From Cochliopodium minus (lineage: Eukaryota; Discosea; Himatismenida; Cochliopodiidae): a DNA stretch of 24,258 bases. Of this stretch, positions 1 through 10,700 are shown in pieces. The notes under the pieces were generated by a model. That model saw only the letters and a list, made by a program, of their open reading frames with translations, made no database searches and was not told the origin of the DNA. A program made the translations under genes and the position numbers. Positions within the stretch are counted from its first letter, which is position 1. Each line of letters opens with the position of its first letter. The stretch covers positions 1 to 24,258 of the forward strand of contig JAMYWO010000352.1 of the NCBI GenBank assembly GCA_024220525.1, in the 5' to 3' direction.

Positions 1-66
1 TTTATTTTTTATTTTTTATTTTTTATTTTTTATTTTTTATTTTTTATTTTTTATTTTTTATTTTTA
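1..66. repeat. (ATTTTTT)n heptamer tract at window start
   Basis: About nine tandem copies of ATTTTTT begin at the first base. The tract lies in what reads as the intron preceding the exon at 256, since an AG acceptor ends at 255. The same heptamer in the same orientation ends the window and lies against the N at 17495. Such tracts commonly break short-read assemblies. Confidence 0.9.
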
Positions 67-255
67 ATTTTTATTTTATTTTATTTTATTATTTAATTCA
101 ATTATTTTAAAATTTATTACATTATTTTTTTTTTATTTCATTTTTTATTTCTTATTATTTATTCTATTAATATTTATTTTATTATTTTTATTATTTTTAT
201 TTATTTGAAATTTTCTCTATTTTTTATTGATTGATTTTTTTTTTATTTTTCATAG

Positions 256-1566
256 GGGCACATTTTAGACATCAAACCTTCATCAACAAGTACAAAGACA
301 ACGCTATCATCATCAAGCCTAAGAATTTCAAGGATGATCATCTTGAATGGGTCATTATTCCTGATGTCAAACCTTTAGTAAATAAAAATTCTTTATTTTG
401 ATTTTTTAAATTAATTTTTTTTTTTTTAATAATTTTTTAATAATTTTTATTTTTTCATTTATTTTATTTTTCTATTTTTTCTTTTTATTTATTTTTTATT
501 TTATTAATCTCATATTTTTTATTTTCATTTATTTTTTATTTTTTTATTTTTTAATTAAAAAAAAATTTTCATTCATTTATTTTAAATTTATTTTACATTT
601 TTTTTTAAAATTTAAAATTTATTTTTTATTTTTTATTCTATTTTTTATTTTTTATAATTTTTTTTTGACCATTTTTTAATTTTTTTTTGTTTTTTACATT
701 TTTTTTTTTTGTTGATTTTAGGAAGGAGAATATGCATTTGTCACAGAAAGTTTCTCTCCTTTGATCTGCTTCTTGGAACTTCCTGATAGCGACACTTTCG
801 AAAGCTACAACCAAAACATCGCTGAATTTTGCAACAAGAAATTATGGGGTAAAAAAAAAACAAAAAAAAATAAAATTAAGTAAACAAAAAAAAATAATAA
901 AATAAAAAATAAAAAATAAAATAAAATAATTTTAAATTATTTTATTCAAAGGTACTTTGAGTTGTACTGTGATTGTCCCTGATGAGGAAATGAAGGAACA
1001 AGAAGAATCTATCTATAAGACTATTGACCAATTGAACTATGGTACCGTTTCTATTAACATTTGGGCTGGACAATCTTATGGGCGTGGTATTTGGTAATAA
1101 ACAAAACAAAAAAATAAAAATAAATAATAAAAAAATTAAATAAATAATAAATAATAAATAATAAATAATAAATAATTAAATATAAAAAAATAAACAAAAC
1201 AAAAATAAATAAAACGAAAATAAATTTAAAAATAAAATAAAACAAAAATAAATTTAAAAATAAATTTCAAAATAAAACAAAAACAAAAATAAATAATAAA
1301 TAAATAAATTTTTTTTAAGGGGAGGAGCTCCAGGTACTGGAAAACCAGAGGACATTCAGAGTGGAGTTGACTTTGTTTTCAATCCTTATCTCATTGACAA
1401 CCTCAACAAAACTGTTTGCAGAACTCCTATCATTTCTGACTCTCATGGTTGCAAGGATTTGGGTGGTGCTCAGTTGAAGGTAATGTCTCGTCTTACTCAT
1501 TACAATGTATCCCCTTCTACTGTTCAATTCACTAAAATCTTGACTGGTGCTTTGGCAGGACTTTAA
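256..1566 (+). CDS. Aldehyde dehydrogenase family protein, C-terminal part (5' truncated by window start)
   Basis: Four exons, 256-377, 722-848, 952-1093 and 1320-1566 (TAA), splice with consistent phase into 212 codons plus two leading bases. Visible ALDH features are an ESFSPL segment equivalent to the E-x-F-x-P cofactor motif, a LWGTLS motif, an INIWAG segment, then WGGAPG and a D-I-Q-S-G-V stretch typical of the C-terminal part of a roughly 560-residue, mostly bacterial ALDH subfamily. The family oxidises aldehydes to acids, or makes or uses acyl-CoA, with NAD(P); the substrate here is unknown. The nucleophilic Cys and general-base Glu are absent because they lie in the N-terminal part. 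The first exon starts in phase 1 and reads GAHFRHQ, which continues exactly from the YYKG that ends the ALDH exon at 24002. It ends 119 bases from the convergent TauE/SafE gene. Family is secure; whether this is the same gene as the one at 21809 is inference. Confidence 0.88.
378..721 (+). other. 344-base intron of the ALDH C-terminal part
   Basis: GT donor at 378 (TTA|GTAAAT) and AG acceptor at 720-721. The interior is almost entirely A and T, with T runs up to about 12 and no open frame of interest. I see nothing else in it. Confidence 0.85.
1130..1300 (+). repeat. A-rich AAATAAT and related short repeats inside an ALDH intron
   Basis: Within the intron 1094-1319, a run of about six AAATAAT heptamers is followed by repeated AAAACAAAAATAAAT-like units. 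The translated frames across this stretch on the minus strand are F/I/Y-rich products of the repeat and not genes. Confidence 0.7.
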
Positions 1567-1685
1567 AAAAATTTTGATTAATAAAATTTTTGAAAAAAAA
1601 AATAATTTTTTTTGTTTTTTTTTTTTTTTAATTAACAAGAAATTTTAAAAAATGATTTCATCTTTTTTTTGTGATCTTTTTTGAA

Positions 1686-3172
1686 TTATTTTCTCAAAAA
1701 ATAAAAGAACTCTGAAATTGCTGTGATACCTGATAATAACAAAACTATCCCCACCACTATTGTCAAATGAAATCTTGATATTCTTATAGCAAAAATAAAC
1801 CCAACAATAGTACCAATGAATCCAAAACCCCAAGTAACTAAAAAATAAGGATAACTTGACGCAAATTGTACTGGAATAGTTCCAGGTAGATAAAGACTCG
1901 CCAAAATGGAACCACAAAAAATAGTCATAATGGCACAACCTGTTGTAGTAGCTTTAATGACATCCGTTTTAAAAGCAAGAATAAGAGCCATACTAAAATT
2001 CATTCCACTTCCAAGACCCAAAAATCCTTTTTAAAATTGTCATTTTTAATTTTTTTTTATTTTTCAATTTTTATTTTTTTTACCTGACAATAATCCTGAA
2101 AAAACAGAAAACAATATCAAAATTATCATTATTAAAACATATTTTGTTCTGTCTGTTTTCTCATAACTCATTCTTTCTTCATCAACAATTTCTTCTTCGC
2201 TATTTATACTGCTTTCCTCATCAACTAAATTGATTTTTTTTAAAAATAATTGCAAATTAAAACCTTCTTTACCTGACATATAATAAATTTGGTTATCTTT
2301 TTTTGTTTTTTTCCATTGAAAATATGCTCTCACAAAGAATACAACAGATAAAACTAATAAAACCCACCCCAATGCTCCTGACAGAATTTTTTTGTTTAAA
2401 TTTAAAATTTTAATTTTTTATTTAATTTTAATTATCTGAGTTACCTTTAATTTTTCCTCCAAATTTCAACAAAAATTCTTTTTGAAAGAATATTCCAACA
2501 ATGCATCCTGCTATCCCAAAAATTCCAACAAGAGCTCCCTTCTTCCACTCTATCTCTCCTCTTATACCATTCACTGTTGAGATGAACAATCCATTTATAA
2601 AATCAAGTACAAGACTTTTTAAAAAGATCAGTTGTATTAAATAGGAATTACAATTAATATTAAAAAAAAATAAAAAATAATAAATAAAAATAATATTCAG
2701 TTCATTTATAAATTTATCATGTCCTTTGATATTTGATTTATTTTTCTAAAAAATACATTTCCTTCTTCTTTATTCCTTTATTCCATTTTTCCTTTTTAAT
2801 ATTTCCAAACAATATATTCTCTCATTAAAAAAATAAATAAGTTTACCTTGTGAATACAGCATCATAAATTGTAAAATCGAATCCTGCATACATTAGAGGA
2901 ACCAATAATGTCCAAGATGTGAATCCTTTTTCAAAAAATTAAATTAACCAATTTATATAATCAAAGTATATCACTATCATTTTACCTATTGTGGATGCAG
3001 ATACTCCTATGAGCAAAGAGATCTATAAAAATTCAAATATAAAATTATTAATTTTGAAATTTTGATTTGGGGAGAAGAGATGTTGAATATATTTAAACAT
3101 GTTGATAAATCATACAGGAACTGTAAAGGCACAATAAACAAGAAATTTTTTGAGAACAAATTCTGCCAACAT
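1686..3172 (-). CDS. Sulfite exporter TauE/SafE-family membrane protein
   Basis: Six exons on the minus strand (2 3116-3172, 2986-3022, 2847-2925, 2445-2614, 2084-2377, 1686-2026 from start to stop, the leading 2 being no coordinate) total 978 bases, 325 residues, ending TAA. The exons are: 3116-3172; 2986-3022; 2847-2925; 2445-2614; 2084-2377; 1686-2026. The protein is strongly hydrophobic with about eight predicted membrane segments and two related halves. The first half has a small-residue IGVSASTIG turn followed by a VFTSLVLDF segment. The second has GLGSGMNFS followed by an ATTTGCAIMT segment. These are the paired G-rich turn plus A-T-S helix signatures of TauE/SafE transporters, which move sulfonates or sulfur oxyanions in bacteria and are of unknown substrate in most protists. 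A charged, acidic cytosolic-type loop (about residues 135-190) joins the halves. The start is the only ATG before the first helix. It is 164 bases downstream of the RhoGEF gene stop. Confidence 0.8.
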
Positions 3173-3336
3173 TTTTTTTTTTTTTAATATTTTTTTTTGT
3201 TGTGATTTATTTTGAAAAGAAAAAAAGAAAAGGCAAACAATTCAATCCTGTTTGCATCCAAACTGATTCAGCAAACTTTTTTAATTTTCAAATTTTTTTT
3301 ATTTTTATTAATTAATACATTTTAAGAGATATTTGA

Positions 3337-6300
3337 TCAAATATCTTCGAGGAAGACAGAAAGAAGTCTTCCATTTGACTTTGATGCTTTTTTGAAACTT
3401 TGCATGGCGCTAGTCTTCATAGATTTACGTCTATCCTCAGTCTGAAGATTGTTGTTACTACCATTATTAGAAACAAAGGTGTTATTAACTTTGTTGTTAC
3501 TTATAGTGAGGTTGTTAAGTTGAGGAGATCTTTCAGATAAAACGGGACTTTCTCTATAACTAACGTTAGGACTATTACTAATGAGATTACTGGAGCGATC
3601 ATTGAGAGGAGTGACAGGAGTTTTTCTTCTCTCTGCAAGCTTTTGTTTGGTTCTTTGAAAAGCAGAGTTCCAAGTGTTCAACTGAATGGAATCATAAGCA
3701 CTGATAACATAGGAAATGTTTTCACCCTTAAGACTAAACTCGGTGTTAGAAACCTTTTCAAATTCGATTCTTGAAATGTCGATGATACCAAGCGGAATCT
3801 CTCTTTTGTTGTCTTTGTAGTAAGCGATGACTTCATCAGTCATTACGAACCATCTCTTTTTGATTTTTCTTCCATTCTTTTTTTTTTGCATCCACCCCTT
3901 AATGACACTCTGCCCTGAGATTTGCATTGTGCTATCAACAGGTTTTTTGATGCTTACTTTTCTGTTTACTTTTTGATCATTATTGTTTGTTATAATTTCA
4001 GGTCCTTTACGTGAATTGTTCTTGATGGTTACAACACTCAAACTTTCCTTGTCGTTATTATCCAACAAATCGAAAAGACCAACAGCCTTCCCAGAGTTGT
4101 TTGTATCAGAATCATTCTCCCCTTCTTTTTGTACACCCACTTTGTTTTGAGAAACGCAAATGTGGTAAGGAAGGATGTAATGCTTTCCCTGTTCTTTTTG
4201 GGGAAATATTCTTTCTACATTCAAAATGAGCGTTTTGAATAGCTCCACTACCTCTCCCAAATCAGTAGTCACCCACCAAATGTCCTTGTTTTGGGGATAC
4301 ATCATCACTGGTCCAAAAATGCTGGCAGCCAAATGTATTGCAAAGTTTTTGTCGGTGAGATTTCTTGTAGTGAAATCGTGCAGAAAATGGATAACAAAGT
4401 TTAAAAGAGCAAAGTTTTTGGGTGGCAATGAATTGAGAACTTTCAAGAATTTATGTGGGTTTTCATTGGAGTATTCAAATTGAAATGCTTGTGAAATTTG
4501 TTCGTATTTTTCAAAAGGTATCACAGGAGAAACCAATTGTTCAAAGTATTGCAACAAAACGTCCAACAACTCGATGTGGGCATCTTCTCCATACATATTT
4601 GGGACATTAGATACAAAACCCCTTTTGATTTCTCTTATCAACCCTTCGTTTGGAGAAGAACAAACCAAATTTTTAAAAGTTCCTTTCGCAGATTCTTGAA
4701 TGTATTTTATTATTGAGACAACGATGATCGGAAGGTTGTGCTTGATATCGTCCAATGATGATCCATGAACTGTATACAATAAATTATTAATTCGGAAGTT
4801 TATTTCAGACTTCCAATCGTACAAAGCTCCTTCAATACAGAAAGGAATGGTTTTAGGTTCTCCTTATTTTTTAATAATGAAAACAAAAATAAAATGAAAA
4901 CGAAATAAAATTATTAATTTTTTTTTTACCGTTATCTTGATATGTAAATTCAAAGTTTTTGGAATCTACTTCTCTTATTCTTGCTTCACTCAAGTGACAG
5001 ATCGCTTCTATGTCATAGATATACTGATGCTTAGGGTTATATTGGCTCTTTTTGCTTGGTTTGTACTCTTTCTCAGTGGAGACAATCAAACAGTCATTGA
5101 AAAGAGTGAGAGTCTTCTTTTTACCACCCGACAAGATTTTTCCTTCCCTAATTAATTTACGACCAACATTATTAGGAATAAAAGAGTTTTTGTCATCTTT
5201 CTCGATGTATCTTTTCGACCAACCATCGCAATAATCATAGTTTGCACATTCTCTTGCATGCAAAGTCACATTTTTAGAAATGTGTCTGAGCTTGGAGAAA
5301 ACAGTGAGGAGCGTTGTGTACTCGTTGACAGATTGTTGGGTATAGAAGAGGAGCTTTCTTACAGATTCATATCTCCCAGTGAAATGATGGAAGGGCTTTT
5401 CAATTAAAACCCAAAATTCTTGACTTGTTTTTATAGAAATCTTTTTAAAATAAATCAACAAATTATTTTGGAAAAAAAAAAAAAAAAAAAAATTACTTCT
5501 TTCAAAGCATTTCTGAATGGACCGTAATGGCTTGCACAAACTTTCAATGTATGCATTATTTTCTTGAAGTTTTTGAAATACTTGGAATACATTTCAATCA
5601 TCCTCTTCAACAAAGATCCGTATATTTCTCCCACCCCTTCAACAAAAGGCCAAACATTAATGAGAGGAGATATTGAAGGAAGAATACTAGTTTCAATAAA
5701 CTTAGATAAATGTCCGAAATTAGCAAAAAACTCTGCTATTTCCAATTCGTTGATCTCCTCTTCCAAAATATTCAACTTTATGATATCCTTCATTTTTAGT
5801 TGCACTGTTTCCACATAATTTTCTATCAACTCTTTGGTCTCCGACAAATACTCCCTTTCGATCTTGATGAGAGTAAAAAGAGCTTGAGATCTTTCCCTAA
5901 CATCAACAAAATGAGAACCTTTAAAAAAAAGATAAAAATAAAATAATAAAATTGAAAAGTTTTTTTTTACGTTTCTTCCTAAGCTTATTTCTAATTAAAA
6001 ATCCCTTGATCATTGCTTGACATTTTATGATTGCCTTTGTCTTTGGATCAAGCTGTTGAACAACATTGCTCTCTTCCTTTGACCTTGGAAAAGTCCACTT
6101 ACGAATGGAACCATCCTGACTTCCACTGTAAATAAATCCACTCATGATAACAAAAGTGTTGACAGGTTGTTCATGACCCCTAAGAATCATCGTACATTTA
6201 CCTCTTTTTTCCCAAATTCTTAAAGAGTTGTCTTTGGATGATGTAACGACGTTTTTAGGATCTTCTTCTGCATTTATTCCCGTAACTTTTCCGCTGTGTC

Positions 6301-7417
6301 CTTCCAATGCCGAATATCTTTTTCCTGACTTTAATGACCATACAGTGACTGCATTTGTGTCAACTACAAAGAGGAGATTGTCTTTCACACTCAAATCGAA
6401 ACAAGGAGATCCAATTTTGAAAATTCTTTCTGAAATTCCAGTTTTAGCCGACCATTCTCTAACTGTCCCATCTAATAGAAAAAAAAAATTTTAAAAAAGA
6501 AATAAAATTATAAAAAAAAACAAATTTTTTTGTTTAGATAACAATTTTTATTATTTTTTTTACCTTTACTACAACTGTACAACTTATTTAAATTATAAAC
6601 GATAGAAAACACCCAATTCTCGTGTCCTAATCCTGAGAAATCTTTGTCAATAATACCTGTCATGGAATTCCATTTTTTAATAGTTTTGTCACAAGAGGCA
6701 GAAAACATGATTGATCCTTCATCTGCCAACACTATCTTGTTCACATAATCTTTATGTCCTGAAAATACTGCAGATGCTGTTACTGGTTTTGTATTTGGTG
6801 ATGAAGGATGAGGAACATTCCAATATCTATTTTTGAAAGAGAATTTTAATTTTCATTTTTATTCTGTATTTCAAATATAAAAATGTATGTTTGGATATAA
6901 TTCATATTTTATTTAATGGTATTTGATATGAATAGAAGTAGATTTGAAAGTGATATCTCTTTTTAAATTTCAAATTAAATAGATATTCGTTTCAAATTCC
7001 TTTGTACAAAAATAAGGCAATTGAATATATATGTTTATATTTTTACCTGCATTCATGATCTGCAGAAGATGCAAACAATTTTATCTTTCTATCTATTGTG
7101 ATTATCTGTATATCTGTGATCCATTTTTGGCAACCCTCATATTCTCTTGGAGCAGCCTCCAGATCATTGAGATCGTATCCATAAATCTTATTGTCTTTAG
7201 TTGTGGTGACAAATAATGTATTTTCATATTTCTTCATTCTCTTTGGTGCATTGTTCCATATCTTGATAGGATTGTTTATTCTCAAATCTAATATTTTTAT
7301 TGAAGCAGTTTCTTGCAAGATGAGATAAATATCTTTATGTGTTATCAATGATAGTACAGGTTCTTTATCATTCTTTATAAATTCTGAATCTCTGACAATA
7401 TTCTCGTTCTGATTCAT
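3337..7417 (-). CDS. WD40-IQ-RhoGEF(DH)-PH-RhoGAP-PH multidomain Rho GTPase regulator
   Basis: Six exons (7047-7417, 6564-6826, 5971-6471, 5497-5918, 4930-5440, 3337-4862) keep one frame for 1197 residues and end TGA. Domain order: WD40 blades over roughly residues 15-345 (ADHECRYW, SCDKTIKKW, DNSLRIWE and SQDGSIRKW are clear blade ends); an IQ-type motif near 356-378; a Dbl-homology domain about 385-590 (LFTLIKIEREYLSE opening); PH1 about 610-705 (GKILSGGKKKTLTLFNDCLIV); RhoGAP about 730-910 (LPIIVVSIIKYI opening, FGPVMMY near its end); PH2 about 1009-1099 (KKRWFVMTDEVIAYYKD); and an S/N-rich tail. A DH domain loads Rho/Rac with GTP and a RhoGAP domain speeds hydrolysis, so opposite activities sit in one chain. 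The RhoGAP arginine-finger position (GTFK) is Lys753, so GAP activity may be weak. The 5' end could lie further upstream if an exon was missed, but 7417 gives a clean start. Confidence 0.88.
6565..7046 (-). other. Not used: see exon list of the WD40-RhoGEF gene (second exon and 220-base intron)
   Basis: This stretch holds the 220-base intron 6827-7046 and most of exon 2. The intron, longest of the gene, contains a perfect 8-base inverted repeat, ATTCATAT at 6900-6907 and ATATGAAT at 6926-6933, with an 18-base loop. In such AT-rich DNA it may be chance. No coding sequence is hidden in the intron. Confidence 0.5.
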
Positions 7418-7767
7418 AAAGAGGAAGAAATTATAATCAATTTTATTTTTTTTTAATTCAAAATAAATGTTTAAGAGTAGATTTCAAGTTAAAATGTAGT
7501 TGTGAAAGCCTCATTTGCTCAAAAGAAAAAGAATAGTTTTATTCTCTTTCCAAATATATTTAAGATTTTTGAATGAAATTTTGTAAAAGTTTTCAAATTT
7601 TCAATTCTTTTAAACGATCAAATTTTCATGATAAAAATATATGTTTGATTTTTTGACAATTCAAACTTTTTTAAGATTGATCGGATTCAAGAATTCAACA
7701 AACTTTATTTTGAAATAAATTAAAATTATATTTATTAATTCTCCGTTGTTTAAAAAAATGAAAAGAA
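7418..7767. other. 350-base spacer between two minus-strand genes
   Basis: No gene seen. It must hold the 3' end of the kinase gene (an AATAAA hexamer on the minus strand about 30 bases past its TGA, near 7732) and the promoter and 5' leader of the WD40-RhoGEF gene. The sequence is AT-rich but less monotonous than the introns, with no long homopolymer runs. I recognise no specific regulatory motif. Confidence 0.6.
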
Positions 7768-10700
7768 TCAATTATCAATGGGAGGAAGTTTCTCATCTTC
7801 ACTCTTGATGTTGACAATCTCCTTCTTCAAAATATCTACAATCTCAACAAAGGAAGGACGATGAGAAGGAAGATTGTTCCAACAAGAAACGATGAGCTTC
7901 TGCAAAGAAGAAGATTCATCCAACTCCTTATAATCTAATTGACTCAAAGGAGGAAAAGTAGGACGAAGATCGTTATAAATGATATCGTTTTGGATCCTCA
8001 TTAAGTTTTTATCTTCAAATGGGATCTTTCTGTAGAAAAGTTCATACAATACAATCGAATAACTGTAGGTGTCTGCTTTGAGTGTGTATTTGGTTCCTTC
8101 GAGGACTTCGGGAGAACAGTAGAGGGGCGTTCCCACACCTCTGCTCATGTTCAGTGGGTTGACGAGTCTGGATACTCCGAAATCTGTGAGAGCTACTTTA
8201 AAATTACTGTCCACAAGTACATTGGCAGTTTTTACATCTCTTTTTTTTTTTTTAATTTTATATTAAAATGGAATTTTAAAATAGTTTTTTTTTTTACCTG
8301 TGAATTATATTCATAGAATGCAAAAATTTGATTCCTCTGGCAATTTCCAAAGCCATTCTCACCCTTCTCTTCAAAGTGATGGGAATCTTCTTCTCAAAAA
8401 TAACATCAATCAAAGAACCGAAATCGTAAAAAGGGGAAACAAGATAAATATCAGATGAATCAGAACATGCACCTATTAAATGAACCAAGTTTGTATGCTT
8501 TGCAATGTCCATGATGGCAAGTTCGGAGAGATATTCCTTTTCGTTGAAGGAAAGGCTGTCCTGATTGAAAGTTTTGATTGCAACCTTTTGTTTGTTTAAA
8601 GTTCCTAAATGTACAATGCCAGCAACTCCCTTTCCAACGATTTCTTTTTTTGGAAAAAAAAATTAAAAAAAAATTAAAAAAAAAAATAAAATACTCCCAA
8701 ATGTCAATGAATTTTTCTCAATAAGCAATGTTTTCATCACATTGTTGAAAATAAATTTATCATTCGTGATCAAATCGATATAACTTCCAATGAATGCCTG
8801 TCCAAAAGCGATTGTGAGAGACTTTCTAAGTTTTAAGTCAGATCTGATCATATCCCTCGCAAGAATGGTCATGGAAATCTTCATTTCGGAGCAAAGGAAG
8901 AAAGGAGAGAAATCGATAGCATAAAAATTGCAAGTGCCATAATTCTTCATGTAATAATGACAAAACTTTTCGAATATTTTGTAGAAATCATCTTTTCCTT
9001 GAGGAGATAAACTCTTGAAAATGAGATTCTCATCTTTATCTGTTATGTTGGTCAAAAACTTCCAAGTTTGAGAAAGGATCGTTTCGTTGTCGGATTTGAG
9101 GAGCTCGAGGAAGATGTGGCCAAGATTATCATTGGAAAAAACAACAAAAATCTTTCTTCTGACTTTTGAATTAACAACAGCATTAATGAAATAAAGTATT
9201 TTGATGATAAACTCTTCCTCCTCTGCTTTTTTGGTGGAGAGAACAGATTTCTTTTCGGGAGAAGGATTATTTGATAAGATGATACTTTGTTCGCTTTTGA
9301 GAATGGAATTTATGTTGTTTAAAAGAAAGGTGTTTGCTTCTTTTTGGTAGAGGAAATCTATCTTTATGTGTTGGAGCAAAGCCACCATGTTTTTGAAGAT
9401 ATCATTGATGTTGGAGAATAAAATAAAGTTGTTGATGTTTTTAGAAGAAAGAGAATAAAAAATGTCGAGTGCAATCTTCTTTGGTTCGGTGTCCAACTTT
9501 CCTTTCAAAACATTATTTGAAATCATTCCCATCAACTTTTCATCAGGGATGAACTTTTCTGAAAAATTGGAAGTAAGATTGAAGATAGCCATCAAAGTGT
9601 AGGTCAAAGCCACCTCTGAATTTACAAAGAACAAATGGAAGAACTCTGGATTAAGTTTTTGCAAAACGAGGATTTTGTCCGCTCCTTGACTAAAGGTGGA
9701 CAAAATGTAAAGCAACTTTGAAGAATACTCGATACAGAATTCACTCTTTGTATTCAACAAATGTACCATTGTGCTGACAAACAAATCTAAATAGTTTGTA
9801 TAATCCTTAGGGTACTCTACCTTTGAGCTTTTTCTTAGTTTCATGCTCATCATCGATCCGTTTTTTCTTTCAAATGTGGTTTCTGTTTTCCTCAGTTCAA
9901 CATTTGTTAGGAGCAATTCTTCTGTGAGATCGTTTGCGTGAGAGCACATTATTCTGCCGAGAAAGGACAAGATGTTCTCGTAACTGTTTGGAACCACTTT
10001 GATTTCCTTTGTTGAATTGACCATATCAACCAACAAAATTAAAGAAGAGATCGATTCAAGTTTTCCAAACTCGAGAAATTTAATCTTATTTTCATCTATT
10101 AAAAAAAAATCAGAAATTAAAACTAAAATAAAAAAAAATATATTATACCACTTTCCAAATATTTGGTCATTATTGTCAAAATAGATAACTGGATGTGAGG
10201 AATTTTCTTTTCTTCTGCTTGGAAGATGATTTGAATGAGCTCTTCGATTCCTAGATGTTTTTCAATATCGTTGTTTGTCATTCTCTCCATTTTGTTGAGA
10301 ACTTCTTCAAAACAGTCCTCTTCTTTCAAATACTTTTTCAAGTTTTCTGGACTGAAATCCAAAACGATGAAATTATACTCCTTGCAAAGCTCTCCATTAA
10401 TTCTAACATCCACACTATACAACTCTTTGATTCCCTTTGATAAATATATTTTGAAGTGACAAGCGACGCTAGACTTCTTCCATTGCATGTCATACTGTTG
10501 ATCAATGAGGAGGCAATTTCTCTTGAAAGTGAACTCCAAATTCTTCGAGGCATTGCATTTGTTTGTGTTGCTATCGGCAAAGTGTAAAACGAAAGAGGAT
10601 TGTTCTCCACTAACAACGTATTTAAGAGATCTTCCAACACAAAAGCAGTATTTTGGAACTGCCGAAGACAATCTGGGGATTTTCTTTTTAGAGGTGTCAA

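Noticed and set aside
1054-1245. F/I/Y-rich minus-strand frame resembling a small membrane protein
   Set aside because: It is a translation of A-rich intron repeat plus part of an ALDH exon read backwards.
5471-5490. Homopolymer of about 20 A (T in the transcript) splitting the DH domain
   Set aside because: It first looked like a frameshift, but it is the start of a normal 56-base GT-AG intron (5441-5496) and the exons on both sides join in phase.
4226-5818. Plus-strand frames of 60-88 codons over the WD40-RhoGEF gene
   Set aside because: The minus strand has a spliced frame with recognisable RhoGAP, PH and DH domains at these positions; the plus frames are shadows.
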